Shown here: piece by piece, positions 54,116 to 64,000 of the stretch
Layout of the letters: the number at the start of each line of letters is the position of its first letter
Numbering within the stretch: the stretch's first letter is position 1
DNA from: Paraphoma chrysanthemicola
Lineage: Eukaryota; Ascomycota; Dothideomycetes; Pleosporales; Phaeosphaeriaceae
Direction: 5' to 3'
Length of the DNA: 64,000 nt
NCBI GenBank assembly: GCA_020744225.1
Contig: JAGMWG010000019.1
Coordinates: 992,001 to 1,056,000, forward strand
Notes under the pieces: generated by a model
Told to the model about the DNA's origin: nothing
What the model saw: only the letters and a program-made list of their open reading frames with translations
The model's database searches: none
Program-made: the position numbers and the translations under genes

Positions 54116-55198
54116 TCAATCAATCTCAATGAGGCCTGGCCCAAACACTGCTGCGTCCGCAACCTCGTCAGCGCTCGCAAAGCTATCCTTGCCTTGCGTC
54201 ACCGCCGCGATCGTCAACCCGTTCATGAGGAACTCGTCAAATGGAAACGCCGCCTCGAAGGTCGTCTTGTCCGCTCCCATCTGCACATTGTCCAACTTCT
54301 TGACCACTGGGACATTCTGAGCGTTGATATACGCAACCCTAAGCCCGTCCATCTGGTAGAGTCCTGCGTCAGCTTTGTTGATGCTGAACTTGATGTTCTG
54401 CGTTGCGGCCTTGATTCCCGTCGATTCAACATTCAATGGCTTGAACGTCTTCAGTTTGATCCCCGCAATGTTTGGACAACTGCCCGGCACAGTGAAGGAC
54501 TGAATCGCCGTAAAGGCAAAGTCTCGTGTCGCCGTCGTCAAGAAGGGCTGCGCCGATGGTCGTTTTTTCTGCACGAGGCGGAAGAAGCCTTCTTGTTCCG
54601 CTTCGTTTCCAATGACTGATGAGACGGCGCGCACGAGGCCTGCATCGCCAGACTGGGCAAAGATCTGGTTCACGTCTTGCAGAGTGCCGAGTACGAGGTC
54701 CGTGAAGGTGCCGGCGAGGCCGATGGCTGACTGGAAGTCGGTGACGGGGAACGAGTATTTGCATGGCTGGATGGGGTCGTGGTTGAAATGCTTCAGTGCG
54801 CCATTGGCGTTGAGAAGGTGTAGCTCTTCCTGTGCAACGATGGACTTGAGAGAGTCGAGAACATATTCGTGGCCGTATCCAAGATCGTAGCCGTGAACTT
54901 TGTTGGTGACGTTGTAAACCAGTTCGGTGAAGTAAGCGACCTCGAAGAGTTCGTTAAGGGCAATGAGCTGCAAATTGGTGATGCCCTCGGGGCTCAGAGA
55001 TGGCGGCGGAGGGCCGTTGGGAAGAGTGCCATGGCCTTCAATCTGGATCTGGAGGATCTGGTCTTGACTGGGGTTGGGGAAGCCGTTGGAGAGGGGGAAG
55101 TATACATTGTCTGGCGAGAAGTCGCGTTTGCTACCGGTTGGTGCTGCTGCTGCATAGGTGACTAGCAGAGCTGTCGAGGATACCACTGAGAAGCGCAT
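54116..55198 (-). CDS. Secreted ferritin-like-domain protein (LsdA/Rds1 type)
   Basis: One exon of 360 residues. The N-terminus MRFSVVSSTALLVTYAAAA is a signal peptide, cleaved before PTGSKR. SPDNVYFPLSNGFPNPSQDQ and GHGTLPNGPPPPSLS open the mature protein. The region from LQLIALNELFEVAYFTELVY through EYVLDSLKSIVAQEELHLLN forms the first helix pair of a ferritin_2-like bundle, and IGNEAEQEGFFRLVQ the second. Glu and His residues are placed for a metal site (FEVAYF, EELH, NEAEQEG). Relatives are induced by stress or in sexual development in fungi. Four Cys or fewer are present. The biochemical role is unknown. Confidence 0.85.
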   Translation of the reverse strand: MRFSVVSSTALLVTYAAAAPTGSKRDFSPDNVYFPLSNGFPNPSQDQILQIQIEGHGTLPNGPPPPSLSPEGITNLQLIALNELFEVAYFTELVYNVTNKVHGYDLGYGHEYVLDSLKSIVAQEELHLLNANGALKHFNHDPIQPCKYSFPVTDFQSAIGLAGTFTDLVLGTLQDVNQIFAQSGDAGLVRAVSSVIGNEAEQEGFFRLVQKKRPSAQPFLTTATRDFAFTAIQSFTVPGSCPNIAGIKLKTFKPLNVESTGIKAATQNIKFSINKADAGLYQMDGLRVAYINAQNVPVVKKLDNVQMGADKTTFEAAFPFDEFLMNGLTIAAVTQGKDSFASADEVADAAVFGPGLIEID

Positions 55199-57564
55199 GT
55201 TGCTTCTTTTTGTTGTTTATGGTGGTGAATTACTATTATACTCGGACGAGCTGTGGTCAAACAAGTGTGACAAGCCCAGGAAAACAGGCACCGGGGATGA
55301 TATACAGGAGCGCCTCGTGTTTGTCCAGAGCTCTGGGTCTTCTGCAAGCGGAAACATGTCTTCCTTTCATTAGCGATCCAGGCACAGCGTCCAAAATCTG
55401 ACATTCGTGCAGCGCCATCCTGATCACCAATTCGAATCCAAAAATGTTGTCCAGTCACAGGTCTTTGCGACGCGCCACAAAGTAATCTGGATGTACATCA
55501 GCCGTGCACTACGATTGGCGCAGACGGCACGGTGAGCGTCAGCTCCGCCAAGTTTCGGCGTGGCGTGGCTGAGTGCGCTTCGGCTCTAGACATAGATAGA
55601 CAGCCGTGCTGTAAATAGAGCGCTCACTATTGCTATTGGCAGGATGTTTGTAAGCTGTGGGTCTGAAAAGCTTAAATCTGAACACGAAAGCTTAACTTGC
55701 GACTCAAATGAGACAGATGAGCGCATTCTTTTCTGATCGCGAAGCACCCATGTTTCAGGCCGTGAGCTACGAAATCATAAGAAACGCGGAGCGTCCATGT
55801 TGGCCGCCCGTCTAGTGAAAACTCAGGCTTGCTCTACGTCCAATCGCACATCGAGAGCTGAATTGGAATAATGCTATCCACGTCAACACATCGGGTCCGA
55901 CACGACTGAAGGCCTCCGCACATGTTAAAATCTTCCGCGAAACCTTGATGAGACGTTGAAGACCTCCAGGACACTACATCAAGGCTACATTAATGATTCT
56001 CGCAGCATTGAATGTATTTGCGCTGCCTTTAGATGAAGCTGCGGACTGGTGGGTTGTTGGCCCATGGGAGGTGGGAAGGCGCAGTATGCCACATGGGACG
56101 CGTGCGACCACGAGACTACTGCGCCCTAATACCCCTGATGGCACAGTCTTGGAGGCCCTCGCCCACGTCTAGGATCCAGGTTTTCGCATGTCGAGATACC
56201 AAAGAGCCTTGAGCCATAGAAAGTAACAGATGACTGAGGCAATAGCCTCGCTGGAACCTTTCTCGCGATATGCTCAACCTAATCTGCATTTGGTAGAGCA
56301 CGACATCTTCCAGCGGGCATTAAAGCACTACTATAATAGACAAACATATAACAAGCACATGAACAATCCTTAAGGAATACAATTTTATTGTTCGGACTTA
56401 CTGTGTAAGCGGACCTCAAGTTGTTGGGAGCCTCAAGGACGAGCAGGGTAGGTGCGCCCAATGCGCCCAGCTTTACGCATCCTCTTTCCACAACGTCCAC
56501 AGATTCGACGAAAACCGGGAGAGATCACACCGGCCGAAGCTGTGTGATTTCAATTCCGCAGTATACGATAAGAGTGTACAACCAATCTCGACTTCAAGGC
56601 AACGACGGTATTGTTCGGCAAGAAGCCCGGAAACACCCCCCCCCCTTCAGTTCGCCGACGGGCGCTAGAGAAGATCACGTGCGTGACCATCATCCTGAAA
56701 ACGAGCCCTGACTCAAAGCCAAGACACCTCGTCTCCAAAGTTGTGTCCACGAGGAAGTATCAGGCCGGATTCAGTACGCTCTGATTATTTCAGGAGCTTC
56801 CTGTGTCAGAGTGACGGACCTTCACTTACCACGCGTCTACCTACCTAGGTTGCTTCACAAGCGATCTGGATAGTACCTGCTTATACGCATGGATGCCGTC
56901 AGCTCCGTGTTGAGCTCTTGTGGTCCGGAGAAATAAGGCGAATGCTGCGAGTCAGCCGATGTTTACATTGACCTTCTAATCAAATCTCGGTGGATTGTTT
57001 CAGAAGATTTCACTAGGTTGTGGGGAATCCCTGTCTTAGTGACGTATCCTGGACCACGGAACATCTACAGGACCGACGAGTAAGGGAAGTATGTTACGTC
57101 CAAGGCCATCGTGGAAGTAGCACCTGGTGCTAGTTCGATCCGTTTCCGCAACTCTTTTAGCCACCGGCACTGGAACATGTCGATCAATGGGCATACACAT
57201 CTGGGGAAAGCCCACCAATCCTAGGACTCCACTTTCCGCAAATGCGCGAACGACATCTCTCCTTAAGCTAGTAGTCGTTGATTTGCCCGACGCATCCGAC
57301 GACTAGGAGAGGGGAGATGGTCCTGATCCTGGCGTAGCTTCACCGAAAGTACTACCACCTCAAACAACGGAGGTGGAGTTCAATTTCAATTCTCCGGTGC
57401 TACCGTTGCTCCTGTCATCTCATCGAAGTTATTGCGCAAAAAGTCCCGCGCGCTTCAACCTGGGCTGTACTTAAAGGCACTCAAGACTTCCTAAGCTTTC
57501 AAGCCACCTGCTTGACGACTGCACTCGGGTTCTTAACTCTAAACTTCTCACCGTATAATCAATC
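55199..57564. other. Gene-empty stretch of 2.4 kb
   Basis: No supported gene on either strand. It includes one inverted family 2 repeat relic, a run of C near 56636 and, at its right end, the promoter of the GH12 gene. Confidence 0.5.
55896..55970 (-). repeat. Dispersed short repeat family 2, copy 3 (weak, inverted)
   Basis: On the minus strand the blocks GGAGGTCTTCAACGTCTCAT and GGAGGCCTTCAGTCGTGTC align loosely with the inverted copy near 63.1 kb. Degenerate. Confidence 0.4.
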
Positions 57565-58356
57565 ATGAAGCTCTCCCTCTTCACCCTGGCCAGCACTGCT
57601 GCACTTGCTCTAGCAGTACCTACGGCGACTATTCAAAAGCGTGCCGACTATTGCGGACAGTGGGACTCAGCTGTTACAGGGACCTACACAGTCTACAACG
57701 TCAGTCGTTCTGAACACCACATATGCCCAAATTCACCTACTAATGTGTGACAGAACCTTTGGGGTCAAGCTGATGCAACCTCTGGTTCGCAATGCACCGG
57801 AGTCGATGGACTCAGTGGCAGCACTCTCAAGTGGCACACCAAATGGACCTGGGCTGGTGGTGCCGGACACGTCAAGTCATATGCCAACGTGGTGACTAAG
57901 ATTACCCAAAAGGCTCTCTCTTCCATCAAGACTCTCCCATCAACGTGGACATGGACCTACTCTGGCTCTTCGATCATCGCCAATGTCGCATACGACCTCT
58001 TCACCTCCTCTTCCGCCAGTGGCTCCGCCGAGTACGAGATCATGATCTGGCTGTCCGCTCTTGGTGGCGCTGGGCCCATCAGTGCGACTGGCAGCCCAAT
58101 TGCGACTGTAACTTTGGCCGGCACTAGCTGGAAGCTGTACAATGGCAAGAACGGCCAGATGAATGTCTTCAGCTTTGTTGCCAGCAGCGATGTCAAGAGC
58201 TTCAAAGGCGACTTGGTCGAGTTTATCAAGTACTTAACTAGCAAGCAAGGTATGCCCACAAGCCAGATTTTGCAGAGCGTTGGCGCCGGCACCGAGCCTT
58301 TCAGTGGAAGCAATGCGGTCTTTACTACTACTGCGTATAGCTTGACGCAAACCTAA
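57565..58356 (+). CDS. Secreted endoglucanase/xyloglucanase, glycoside hydrolase family 12
   Basis: Two exons (57565-57699 and 57754-58356) give 245 residues, the usual size. The N-terminus MKLSLFTLASTAALALAVP is a signal peptide, and IQKR before ADYCGQWD looks like a Kex2 processing site. GH12 enzymes cut beta-1,4-glucan or xyloglucan. Family marks are YCGQWDS, VYNNLWGQADATSGSQC (completed by splicing), TKWTWAG, the nucleophile Glu in SAEYEIMIWLSALGGAGPI and the acid/base Glu in GAGTEPFSGSNAVFTTTAY. Two Cys are placed for the conserved disulfide. No cellulose-binding module is present. Confidence 0.96.
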
Positions 58357-58574
58357 GGAACAATGGAGGAGGCTATTTGTTCTTTGATTGCGTATCATAA
58401 ATGTCAAGAATCAAAATTACTGCATTTCCCACCTCAAAGGAGACAACATGAACGTCATAGGCCGGGTGCATCACTTGACTTTAGCGTAGCGTGGACATAT
58501 TCAAAGTCTTGTTAAGTTATATGGTTAGCCTCAAGGTAATAGCCATGAGGCATCCATTAGAATTGAGAAGGTTT

Positions 58575-58640
58575 TGCTGAAGACTTGAACACTGCGGAAG
58601 CCTTCAGGAGTGTCCCACCGGAAGTGTCAAGGTGCAGTAG
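58575..58640 (+). repeat. Dispersed short repeat family 2, copy 4
   Basis: GAAGCCTTCAGGAGTGTCCC followed by ACCGGAAGTGTCAAGGTGCAGTAG matches copies 1 and 2. It ends 12 bp from the stop of the convergent monooxygenase gene. Confidence 0.65.
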
Positions 58641-58652
58641 GAGGAGGAATAG

Positions 58653-59959
58653 TTACACAAACCACTTGTAGACCCAGAACAACGCATTCACCAGCACTGT
58701 CAGAATCGGATGTGCCCAGACAGGCATGTCAGACTTTGCATGCCTCAAAGTCCACGACTCGATCGTCGTCCTTGGTGCGCCTTCAGTCAACAACATATCC
58801 TTCATTGAACCGTAGGTCATCTCCTGCGCCTCGTGCGCATGCGTGAACATCTCTTTCTCGTACGCAAAAATGTGGTCGTCCAGGACATGATGCTCTGTTG
58901 ATTTGGTGGATTCAACAATCCTACGTGAGAGAAGCAGCGCGTCGTGAAAAGCGGTATTGACACCGATACCAGCAAAAGGCGTCATTAGATGCGCAGCATC
59001 GCCGAGTAGAGTGACGCCTTGCCTGTGCGGCCAAGTGAAGCCAACGGGAAGCCTTCATGCGGGTCAGGTCTACATCAACTGTGGTCTGGTATGTCAAGTT
59101 CTCACATGTATAAAGATCGCCATACTGCCTCGCCTTGTGCCTGCACAATCGCCTCCTGCAATGCGGGGTCCCAATCTTGGTACGATATAAGAAGATCCTG
59201 CTTTGCAGCCGCCAAGTCACCGAGCTTAAGATCGAGTCTTGACGGATGTTCCTCAACTTGAGGCCGGTAGGTTGCGACCCAGATGTTGCCAGATGAAAGC
59301 TGCTGAATGGACATGCTCTTGCCATCGCTGTATGCGAAGACACTGCCCCGATTCACAAAGTCGTATACGGCAGGAGCGTTGACATCGGCATCCGGTATCT
59401 GTATCGTCCAGCCTCCCAGACCAGTGTAGAAAGGCTGTTCTGAAGTAAGGTAGGCTCTCGTCTTGCTAAATGCACCGTCGCAGCCAACAATGAGATCGTG
59501 TCCACCCTCAACGTTGCCATTTGCAAAATGCAATTCGCACCCCTTATGCGTCTCCTGCACGGTCACAAGCTTCATTCCCCAGCGGATGCACTCGTCTGGA
59601 ATACTCTTGAGCAGTAAGTTCCTAAGATCGCTGCGGTCGATCTCTGGTGCTGTACCAATCTTCCTCTTCTGGCTCGGGCTGCCTGGAGCCCGTCGCAGCC
59701 AAGTCGTCAGGAACTTGTCAGTGATGAGTAAACTTTCGCCATCATATCGCGCGTATTTCTGGAAGTCTTCCCAGAGTCCAGCCTCTTTCATGGCGGCGAG
59801 GCCAGTCTTTGCACGCAAATCCAGAGTGCCGCCCTGCGAGCGCACGTCGAGCGAGGTTTCGCCCTCATATACGGTGCATGGAATGTTGCGAACGTAGAGG
59901 AGACGAGCAAGCATGCATCCTCCAGGGCCTGCGCCGATGATGGCGATGTTTGGGGCCAT
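58653..59959 (-). CDS. FAD-dependent aromatic-type monooxygenase
   Basis: Two exons on the minus strand, 59959-59106 and 59052-58653, give 417 residues. The N-terminal FAD site is IAIIGAGPGGCMLARLLY, followed by VYEGE. The DG motif reads DLIVGCDGAFSKTRAYL. The GD motif, GVTLLGDAAHLMTPFAGIGV, becomes continuous only after removing the 53-bp intron, whose acceptor ends AAG. These are class A flavoprotein hydroxylases, related in layout to TetX-like and salicylate-type enzymes. NAD(P)H and oxygen are used to hydroxylate a small organic substrate that is not predictable here. A C-terminal hydrophobic end (ILTVLVNALFWVYKWFV) could be a membrane anchor. The start at 59959 is chosen because the fold begins there. 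Confidence 0.9.
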
Positions 59960-60895
59960 TTCGTTTGGCGTGTTGGCGATGTCGTGGCGGCGCAAATGAC
60001 GAGCCAACGTTGGAGAGGAACAATGGCGAGCAAGCGTGGCTGCTACGCTTCAGGAAGACTATTTCTTGTCTCCAGTATCGTTGTTTTATCGCGGAAGGTA
60101 ATCGCCATTACGATACGTCTTGTCCAGTAGCGCCTCACTCTGCAATGGCACCTGGCGGAACTGTTGTGTCATCAACCCTCTGCTTCGCATTGGTTGCCTC
60201 CGCAAGCTGGTGCACCTTCAGCTGGCGGGGCGGTACGCTGGCCATCGACGCACGGAGCGGGAGCGGGTCATCTCGAAACAACGCATGGGGAACGCCTTAT
60301 AGTGAGTCGAGACGCTATCGCGTTGACATTGGTACTCTGACCGGTTGAGAAAGCAATAATGACTTCGGGACTCGCTTGGCGGTGGTTCCGTCGGTTCTTG
60401 CACCGGTGCAGGAACCACCCACACCACGCCATGCGCTGTCCAGGCGACAACCAGCTCGATGATGCGCTCTCTTCAAGAAAGTTGAGGCCCTCAGCAATAT
60501 CCCCTGAGGACGTGCAGCATCGCTTCTTGATACATGCACGATGCGTCCCAAGCTTGTTGAGATTCGTAGCGCTCACTGGAAATCGGGTCTGGTGCACCAA
60601 CAGTTGCCTAGTTACGTGTGCATAGAAGTACAATGGGCGAAGAGAACTGTCGCGGAAATCATCTTAGTACTCTATAGAAGCGAGCTGCGTAGGCCATGAT
60701 TGGTGGGCATGTTCCAGTCTAACGTCAATGACGTAACAAGCACTCAGGAAGCCACAAGCGATCGCCTCGTGCCGCGACTTTTTCCGTGGTTCTTGTGTTC
60801 GTACAAGACCCACGGAAGACCAGTCGCATCCAAAACCGTTGGTACTCCGTTAGTACTCCGTTAGCGGTACCTTTTTACCGGAGTTTATTGTCAGC
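59960..60895. other. Divergent promoter region, monooxygenase / phosphatase
   Basis: Non-coding stretch between diverging starts, with a tandem GTACTCCGTTA repeated at about 60842-60864 just before the phosphatase gene. Confidence 0.45.
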
Positions 60896-62971
60896 ATGAA
60901 GCTGCAAGTTTTACCTCTACTGCCATTGGTTCCACTGGCCACCGCAAGTTGGTCGAAGAATATCAACTATCGCTCACCAAGTGAGCATCATCCATCTCTG
61001 GGTGTCTCTATTCATCGTGTGGTAAAGAGGAATGATCCCACCCTCGCATACGATCCCACGAACCTGAATTTCACCCACGGCGTTGCATCAGGCGACCCTT
61101 ACCCTACCAGCGTTATCTTGTGGACTCGCATTGCACCTGAGATTGAGAATTCCAGATCCAGCCTTCCGGTCACTGGGTACGCGCCGCTGTTCGATCATGA
61201 CAACGAAAAATATGTCAAGGTATCAAAGTCACCAATTTGTGTCGAATACAAGGTTGCACAAGATAAGGACTTCGGTCGTGTGGTAGATGCAGGTACTGTG
61301 TATACATCCTCAGATGTTGATTTCACAGTGAAGGTAGAAAGGCAAGATGTACTACAGCGCCACGCTAAGTCTCTGTAGGTCGAAGCAATCAATTTGAAGG
61401 CATACACGACCTATTATTACCAATTCAATGTTTGCGGCTCAAGCAATCAAAGCCCAGTGGGGCGTACCAAGACGACACCGCATGCTGATGATGATATTAC
61501 CGCAGTGAGTATCGCTGTATATTCTTGCGCCAATTATCCTTTCGGTTTTTTCAACGCCTATGGAAATAGCGTGCGAAAGGTACGTTACTCGAAGCAGCGT
61601 AATTGTAGCCCAACCACTAATAGGGTGAAGGATTCTGTAGATTACGTGGTCTTCCTGGGAGACTACATCTACGAATACAAGAATGGCTACTATGGCTGGG
61701 GCGATAGTATCGGCCGTATTCCGCTTCCTGACAAAGAGATATTTACCCTCTACGATTATCGGAAGAGGCTGGCCACATATCGGACTGATTTGGATCTGGT
61801 TGCTAGCCACCAAGCTTATGCTTGGATAGCAACGTGGGACGATCACGAAGTGGCTGACAACACATATCGAGATGGCATGGCCGAGCTTAACAATACAGAG
61901 GATTCGTTTTTGAAAGATGGCGGCATCTCCGTGGACCAAAGGAAGATGAACGCTGTGCGAGCTTATTTCGAATGGGTGAGTCTGATGTGTGCACTGCGAG
62001 TTGGAACGTATTCTAACTTCGCCCGCGATGGTGCATCAGATGCCAATCCGTCAGGTTGACATGGACGATAATCTCAGAATCTGGCGATCATTCTCCATCG
62101 GCAAGCTCGTTGACCTTCTGATGCTTGACACCAGAAACTATGATCGTTCAATCACGGATTTGTATTGGAATACTGACTACATCCGGGAGATTGCGAACGA
62201 TGCCGGTCGGTCGCTCATGGGTTCTCGTCAGGAGAATTGGATGTATCGCACGCTGTCCGAATCAGCAGAACGGGGTGCAACATGGCGTGTGGTCGGATCC
62301 CAAATCCTCTTCTCTCGCGTAGACCAGTCAGCGCTCAACGACAATCCCTTCAATCTCGATGCTTGGGAAGGGTACCAAGCCAACAAGAATCGCACATTAC
62401 ACCACCTTTACAGCAACCATATCACCAATAACATCTTCCTTGCTGGGGACTCACATGCATCATGGGTCAGTGATCTCGTGTGGCTTGGCGAGGAAGACTA
62501 CGATCCTGTCAGCGGTGCCGGGAGCATTGGTGTCGAGTTTGCTGGCACTGCGATAAGCTCTCCCTCCCCCTACGGTGAAAACATTTCGCTTTCTACGGCG
62601 AACAATTACTCTACCATCATCCAGGCAGCGAACTCAGAGCTACATTGGCAGGACTTGTTCTACCGGGGCTATTACGAGCTTCATTTCAGCCGCGACCAGG
62701 TTGATGCAAAGTTCTTCGGGCTCCCCACTATCCGTGAGCATAACGGGTGGTAAGCACATACCAAGCCATCGATCGCAATCAAAACTATCACTAACTGCGG
62801 GACCAATGCAGGGAGATTCCAATTGCGAACTTTACTGTCAGGAGTGGCGAGAATAGACTGCAGCGACCAGTCGCTGGCGGTGTTGTTGAAAGCGGAAGCC
62901 TGAAATATGGCAAGACGGAGCAAAATAATGTTACTCTTGATACAGTAAGCGGGAAGTGGTTTGAGACTTGA
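60896..62971 (+). CDS. Secreted PhoD-like alkaline phosphatase / phosphodiesterase
   Basis: Five exons (60896-61333, 61379-61579, 61631-61975, 62040-62749, 62812-62971) give 617 residues. The N-terminus MKLQVLPLLPLVPLATASWS is a signal peptide. PhoD enzymes release phosphate from mono- and diesters using calcium and iron. Marks are NFTHGVASGDPYPTSVILWTR, YYYQFNV, DYVVFLGDYIYEY (metal ligands), ATWDDHEVADNTYRDG, VVGSQILFSRV and FLAGDSHASWVSDL. The second intron uses an AAG acceptor, which gives NSVRK|DSVDYVVF. The last exon begins after GTAAGC...ATGCAG and ends SGKWFET. Many Asn-x-Ser/Thr sites fit secretion. Confidence 0.92.
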
Positions 62972-64000
62972 CTTTTTACCGGACGGATTGGCCGGACTCG
63001 TTGCCGAATCAATGGCAAACGTACCATTAGAAGGCCCTGAGTGCCATCAAATTTGCGAACTGACAAGAACGTACATGGTAATTGAAACGGACACTCCTGA
63101 AAGCCCTCGCGTACGTGTAAGGCTTGAACGCGAACTTCATAAAGTACTGAAGACCTCCTCGCTGCTGTGCGCATAATACCGATGGCGCTCTACTGGCACT
63201 TGAAGATATTCGCGTTGCATCATTGTTTTCACGTGGGTATAGTGACCGAGATGTCCCATCGAAAACTTATCGTGATATCGGAAGTAGCGGAGCTTTGAAT
63301 TCACACCCAACGGGCTTGGACAAAGGCTCCAAGTCACCGCGCTTACCACCGACGTAGGGCCAGAGTCCGGTGGAAAGAACAGGGGACGCCAAGCTCTACC
63401 TTAGGCTGCAGGCTCGCCGAGGCCTTGCAGCTAGCTGCTAGCTGGCAAGGGACAACGAGGCGAACTTGCAGCAGCCTCGCTAAGGATCTGTTCCATCGCC
63501 GTAGTTAAGGGCACCCCGGCGACACCAGGACGATCGCCAAGCATGAGGCTGCAGTGATAGTTCGGTGCCTTCTTCCAGCCTTTTGCCTGGAGGATGACGC
63601 GGAGACTTTCCCGAACTAAGGCGGGGGTCTTGGCGCACGTGGGTGACGTCAACCTTCCCCGGGACCTTTTCTCCAGAAGAAGTCGAGAAGCGAGCGGATG
63701 TGCTGAAAGAAGTGCTGAACTCCCAAACATGTATATCGTGATCGCGCTGGTTTCGCGAGCTGCGCTGATTTCGATGCGTTATTCACATGAAATACGTTGC
63801 CTCCCCGTACCTGGGTAGCCAAAAGCCCGCTGAGCCAAGGCATCCCCGCCTAACACCTCCCTTTAGCACCTTTTTAGCACGAAGCACTGGGTGAATCTGT
63901 CCGCTTTCGGTCTTGTGTGACTGCCCAATCGACGCCGTTACCAACACTCCTCAGCGGCGAAGGCCCAGGCTTCTTCGGCCTCACGGGCACAGCCACCACG
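62972..64000. other. Right end of the window, no gene supported
   Basis: Apart from the repeat relic near 63.1 kb I see only short frames. One at 63431-63730 on the minus strand has no domain. Confidence 0.4.
63089..63160 (-). repeat. Dispersed short repeat family 2, copy 5 (inverted)
   Basis: On the minus strand it reads GAGGAGGTCTTCAGTACTTT, then GTACGCGAGGGCTTTCAGGA and GTGTCC. This follows the block order of copies 1, 2 and 4 up to the shared GGAGTGTCC. Confidence 0.6.

Noticed and set aside
29927..62971. Secondary-metabolite cluster including the P450, FAD monooxygenase, cupin and amine oxidase
   Set aside because: These genes are tens of kilobases apart, separated by housekeeping genes, and no backbone synthase is present.
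63431..63843. Minus-strand frames at the right edge
   Set aside because: Short, overlapping and without recognisable motifs.

Overview
The window is nuclear DNA of a filamentous ascomycete (Pezizomycotina). Genes carry short introns of about 45-70 bp with GT...AG borders and CTAAC-like branch points. The conserved proteins are typical of that group: calcineurin B, Drs1, Rdh54, poly(A) polymerase, phosphatidylinositol synthase, a DUF1770 protein and an LsdA/Rds1-like ferritin-fold protein. A Dothideomycete is my best guess, but this is an inference from general gene character and not from a marker gene.

Layout. 1-5.4 kb: a zinc-finger transcription factor (cut by the left edge) divergent from a GH78-type alpha-L-rhamnosidase. 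5.8-10.4 kb: the recombination ATPase Rdh54 and an unknown Cys-rich protein. 10.4-17.4 kb: a tRNA-Asp with an 8-nt intron, an unknown four-helix membrane protein and a sulfotransferase-like P-loop protein. 17.4-20.5 kb: gene-empty, with two MITE copies. 20.5-24.3 kb: a Fig1-like membrane protein, a DUF1770 protein, calcineurin B and a small gene broken by one in-frame stop. 24.9-31.1 kb: an MFS sugar transporter and a Gal80-like oxidoreductase, each with a MITE copy just past its stop codon. 32.3-40.1 kb: a P450, an AT-hook protein, a ubiquitin C-terminal hydrolase, a cupin with a GC-AG intron and a 2H phosphoesterase. 40.5-47.2 kb: poly(A) polymerase, a small putative secreted protein, a secreted flavin amine oxidase and an RBR ubiquitin ligase. 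47.8-55.2 kb: the helicase Drs1, phosphatidylinositol synthase, a proline-rich protein and the ferritin-like protein. 57.5-63 kb: a GH12 glucanase, a FAD monooxygenase and a PhoD-type phosphatase.

Housekeeping genes alternate with secreted or sugar-related genes and with stretches of 1-3 kb that hold only repeat relics. Several genes concern carbohydrate acquisition (rhamnosidase with adjacent regulator, sugar transporter, Gal80-like protein, GH12), but they are not one contiguous cluster.

Two dispersed repeat families stand out. One is an approximately 255-265 bp non-autonomous element with inverted ends and 8-bp target duplications (hAT-like). The other is a shorter element of about 70-100 bp in five copies. 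I found no CRISPR array, no rRNA gene and no convincing secondary-metabolite cluster.
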